NCBI GenBank assembly: GCA_029098085.1
Contig: JAQXNQ010000362.1
Span: 1 to 7,251 of the forward strand
DNA length: 7,251 bases
Direction of reading: 5' to 3'
Source of the DNA: Oscillospiraceae bacterium
GTDB taxonomy: Bacteria > Bacillota > Clostridia > Oscillospirales > Ruminococcaceae
Part shown: in pieces, positions 5,701-7,251 of the stretch
Position numbering within the stretch: the first letter of the stretch is position 1
Layout: every line of letters starts with the position of its first letter
Program-made: the position numbers and the translations under genes
The notes under the pieces: model-generated
What the model was told of the DNA's origin: nothing
Databases searched by the model: none
The model's input: the letters and a program-made list of their open reading frames with translations, nothing else

Positions 5701-7251
5701 AACCTTCCCGCTTTTTTCCTCTCCTCCTGCCGCCCCTGCTGACGGCATCGCTGCTGCTGGCACTGTACGCCTTTGGTGGACTGTTTCCCTTTGGAACCAA
5801 AACCCTGGTCTGGTGCGACATGAAGCAGCAGGTGGTTCCGCTGATGATGCAGCTGAAGGAGCTGCTGACGGGAAACGGCAGTCTGCTGTACAGCCCCCTG
5901 TCCGCCGGGGGCATGAATTTCTGGGGCGTTTTCTTTTTCTTTCTGGCCAGCCCCTTTTCCTTCCTCTGCCTGCTGACTCCCCGGGAGGATTTCCTGTTTC
6001 TGATGAACCTGCTGGTGCTGCTGAAGCTGTCCCTGTCCGCCCTGACGGCGGCAGTTTACTTCCGGAAGCGGTACCCCGGTCTGGGGAGCCTTGGCATCCC
6101 CCTGAGCGTCATGTACGCCCTGTGCGGCTACGGCATGCTCTTTTATCAGAATCTCATCTGGCTGGACATGATGGCGCTGTTTCCGCTGCTGCTGCTTTCC
6201 TGCCGGACGCTGGCAAAAGAGGGGCGGGTGCTGCCCTATACCCTTGCCCTGACAGCCGCCATGGTGCTCAACTACTACATCGGCTACATGGTGGTGCTCT
6301 TTCTGATCCTCTGCTTCGGCATCGCACTGCTGCTTTCCCCGAAGGAGCGGCGGGGGAGACTGGCAGCCGGTTTTCTGCTGGGGTCAGCGTTGGCGGCACT
6401 GCTGTCGGCGGCGGTCTGGCTGCCCTCGCTGCTGCAGTACGCCTCCTCCGGCCGGGGGCGGGACATCATCGCCGGGCTGAAAGGCTCCAGACTGCTCGCT
6501 TATCTGCATACGACCCTCTCTCTGCTGCTGGGGACGGCCTTTGTGCTGCCCGCTCTCTTCCTGCTGCGCAAAAGGGGGGCGGGCCGGGAGCTGGCGCTGC
6601 AGGGCGTTCTTCTGGCGCTGTTGACCCTGCCGCTGATTCTGGAGCCGGTCAACAAAATGTGGCATACCGGCAGCTATATGTCCTTCCCCGCCCGGTACGG
6701 CTTCATGACCGTTTTTCTGGCACTGTCTCTGACCGGCGGACTGTTGGAACTGACCGAGGAAGCCCGGAAGGAAGGGCGCTCCCACCCGGCCGCTCTGCTG
6801 CTGGGCGGGGTCTGCGGCTGCGGCCTGCTGGTTTTCGGCATCCGCTACTATGCTTCCAATACCGAGACCCTCTCCCGCTATGTCCGGACCCTTTGGGGCA
6901 GCAATGCCTCCTTCTGGGGGCTGATGATCTTTTTCGGTCTGGCGCTGGTGCTGTATGAGCTGCTGCTGATTCTGCGAGAGAAGCAGCTGCTGGGCAGACG
7001 GGGGCTTTGCCTGCTGCTGACCCTGACGGCTCTGGCCGAGGGGAGCTTCAGCGGGCAGGTTTATATGCTCTCCGCCAGAGACAAAACCGACACCGTCCTC
7101 TGGCAGCAGGCAGCGGATCTGGGCGGCCGCATCGGGGACGACGGCTTCTACCGGGTCAAGGCGGAGAAAAAGGACTTCGATGTCAACCTGCTGGGCGGCA
7201 TGGGGTATCCTACCTTTGCCCACTACACCTCCCTGACCTCTGAAACGACCC
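5697..7251 (+). CDS. YfhO family polytopic membrane protein, 3' end beyond the window
   Basis: Large multi-spanning membrane protein of the YfhO family, GT-C-like proteins implicated in glycosylating cell-surface polymers; Bacillus subtilis YfhO acts with CsbB on lipoteichoic acid. The frame from ATG 5697 is open for 518 residues to the window end; the family usually has about 850-900, so about 60 percent is visible. Hallmarks are the first helix (about 8-30) followed by an extracytoplasmic loop with WCDMKQQVVP (Asp41, likely the conserved GT-C acidic residue), SAGGMNFWG around 69-77, YALCGYGMLFYQNLIWLDMMALFP around 140-163, NYYIGYMVV near 192 and SFPARYGFM near 329. About ten hydrophobic helices are visible, followed from about 450 by the start of a soluble extracytoplasmic segment. 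ATG 5697 overlaps the regulator stop in ATGA and has only a weak AGAAGAA purine stretch upstream, consistent with translational coupling. An alternative frame from 5687 to 6958 is a GC-rich shadow without hydrophobic helices. Confidence 0.92.
   Translation, partial: MKPSRFFPLLLPPLLTASLLLALYAFGGLFPFGTKTLVWCDMKQQVVPLMMQLKELLTGNGSLLYSPLSAGGMNFWGVFFFFLASPFSFLCLLTPREDFLFLMNLLVLLKLSLSALTAAVYFRKRYPGLGSLGIPLSVMYALCGYGMLFYQNLIWLDMMALFPLLLLSCRTLAKEGRVLPYTLALTAAMVLNYYIGYMVVLFLILCFGIALLLSPKERRGRLAAGFLLGSALAALLSAAVWLPSLLQYASSGRGRDIIAGLKGSRLLAYLHTTLSLLLGTAFVLPALFLLRKRGAGRELALQGVLLALLTLPLILEPVNKMWHTGSYMSFPARYGFMTVFLALSLTGGLLELTEEARKEGRSHPAALLLGGVCGCGLLVFGIRYYASNTETLSRYVRTLWGSNASFWGLMIFFGLALVLYELLLILREKQLLGRRGLCLLLTLTALAEGSFSGQVYMLSARDKTDTVLWQQAADLGGRIGDDGFYRVKAEKKDFDVNLLGGMGYPTFAHYTSLTSETT

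Noticed and set aside
5687..6958. Long forward reading frame of 423 residues overlapping the YfhO region
   Set aside because: Its translation is rich in Gly, Ala, Pro and Arg with no domain or membrane pattern. The frame starting at 5697 gives a coherent YfhO protein with helices and family motifs. The long shadow results from GC-rich codons.

Overview
The window looks like a GC-rich Bacillota chromosome segment, most likely from a gut-type member of Clostridia (Oscillospirales or Lachnospirales). This rests on the gene families present (LplB/LplC-type sugar permeases, an LplA-like solute-binding protein, an intracellular GH95 glycosidase, a YfhO-family membrane protein), on strong AGGAGG-type ribosome binding sites and on the codon use. 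It is inference from sequence style; there is no marker gene. All genes are on the + strand.

Left part (63-2650) is what remains of a carbohydrate ABC importer operon of the LplB-LplC-binding protein type. The first permease is complete. The second permease starts normally with a good ribosome binding site but stops resembling a permease after about 39 residues. At about 1197-1202 the sequence passes, in a different reading frame, into the middle of an extracellular solute-binding protein that lacks its lipoprotein signal and first segment. About 1 kb seems to be missing, either through a real deletion or through a bad assembly join. As written, the importer cannot work.

Middle part (2651-5078) is a 165-base spacer with a nested hairpin and a possible promoter, a complete cytoplasmic GH95 glycosidase (2816-5029), and a clear intrinsic terminator. 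The expected logic is import of a fucose- or L-galactose-containing glycan fragment, followed by removal of the terminal sugar inside the cell. The enzyme carries Thr where, as I recall, characterised alpha-L-fucosidases of the family carry the His that contacts the sugar C6 region. Alpha-L-galactosidase activity should therefore be considered.

Right part (5176-7251) is a separate transcription unit. A well-formed promoter precedes an Lrp/AsnC-family regulator, which overlaps by four bases (ATGA) a YfhO-family polytopic membrane protein that runs off the window end. YfhO proteins are linked to glycosylation of cell-surface polymers. The tight coupling suggests that the regulator and membrane protein are co-expressed.

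I see no mobile element, CRISPR array, tRNA or rRNA. I do not see a wholly new system. The points most worth checking are the permease/binding-protein junction and the GH95 specificity residue.
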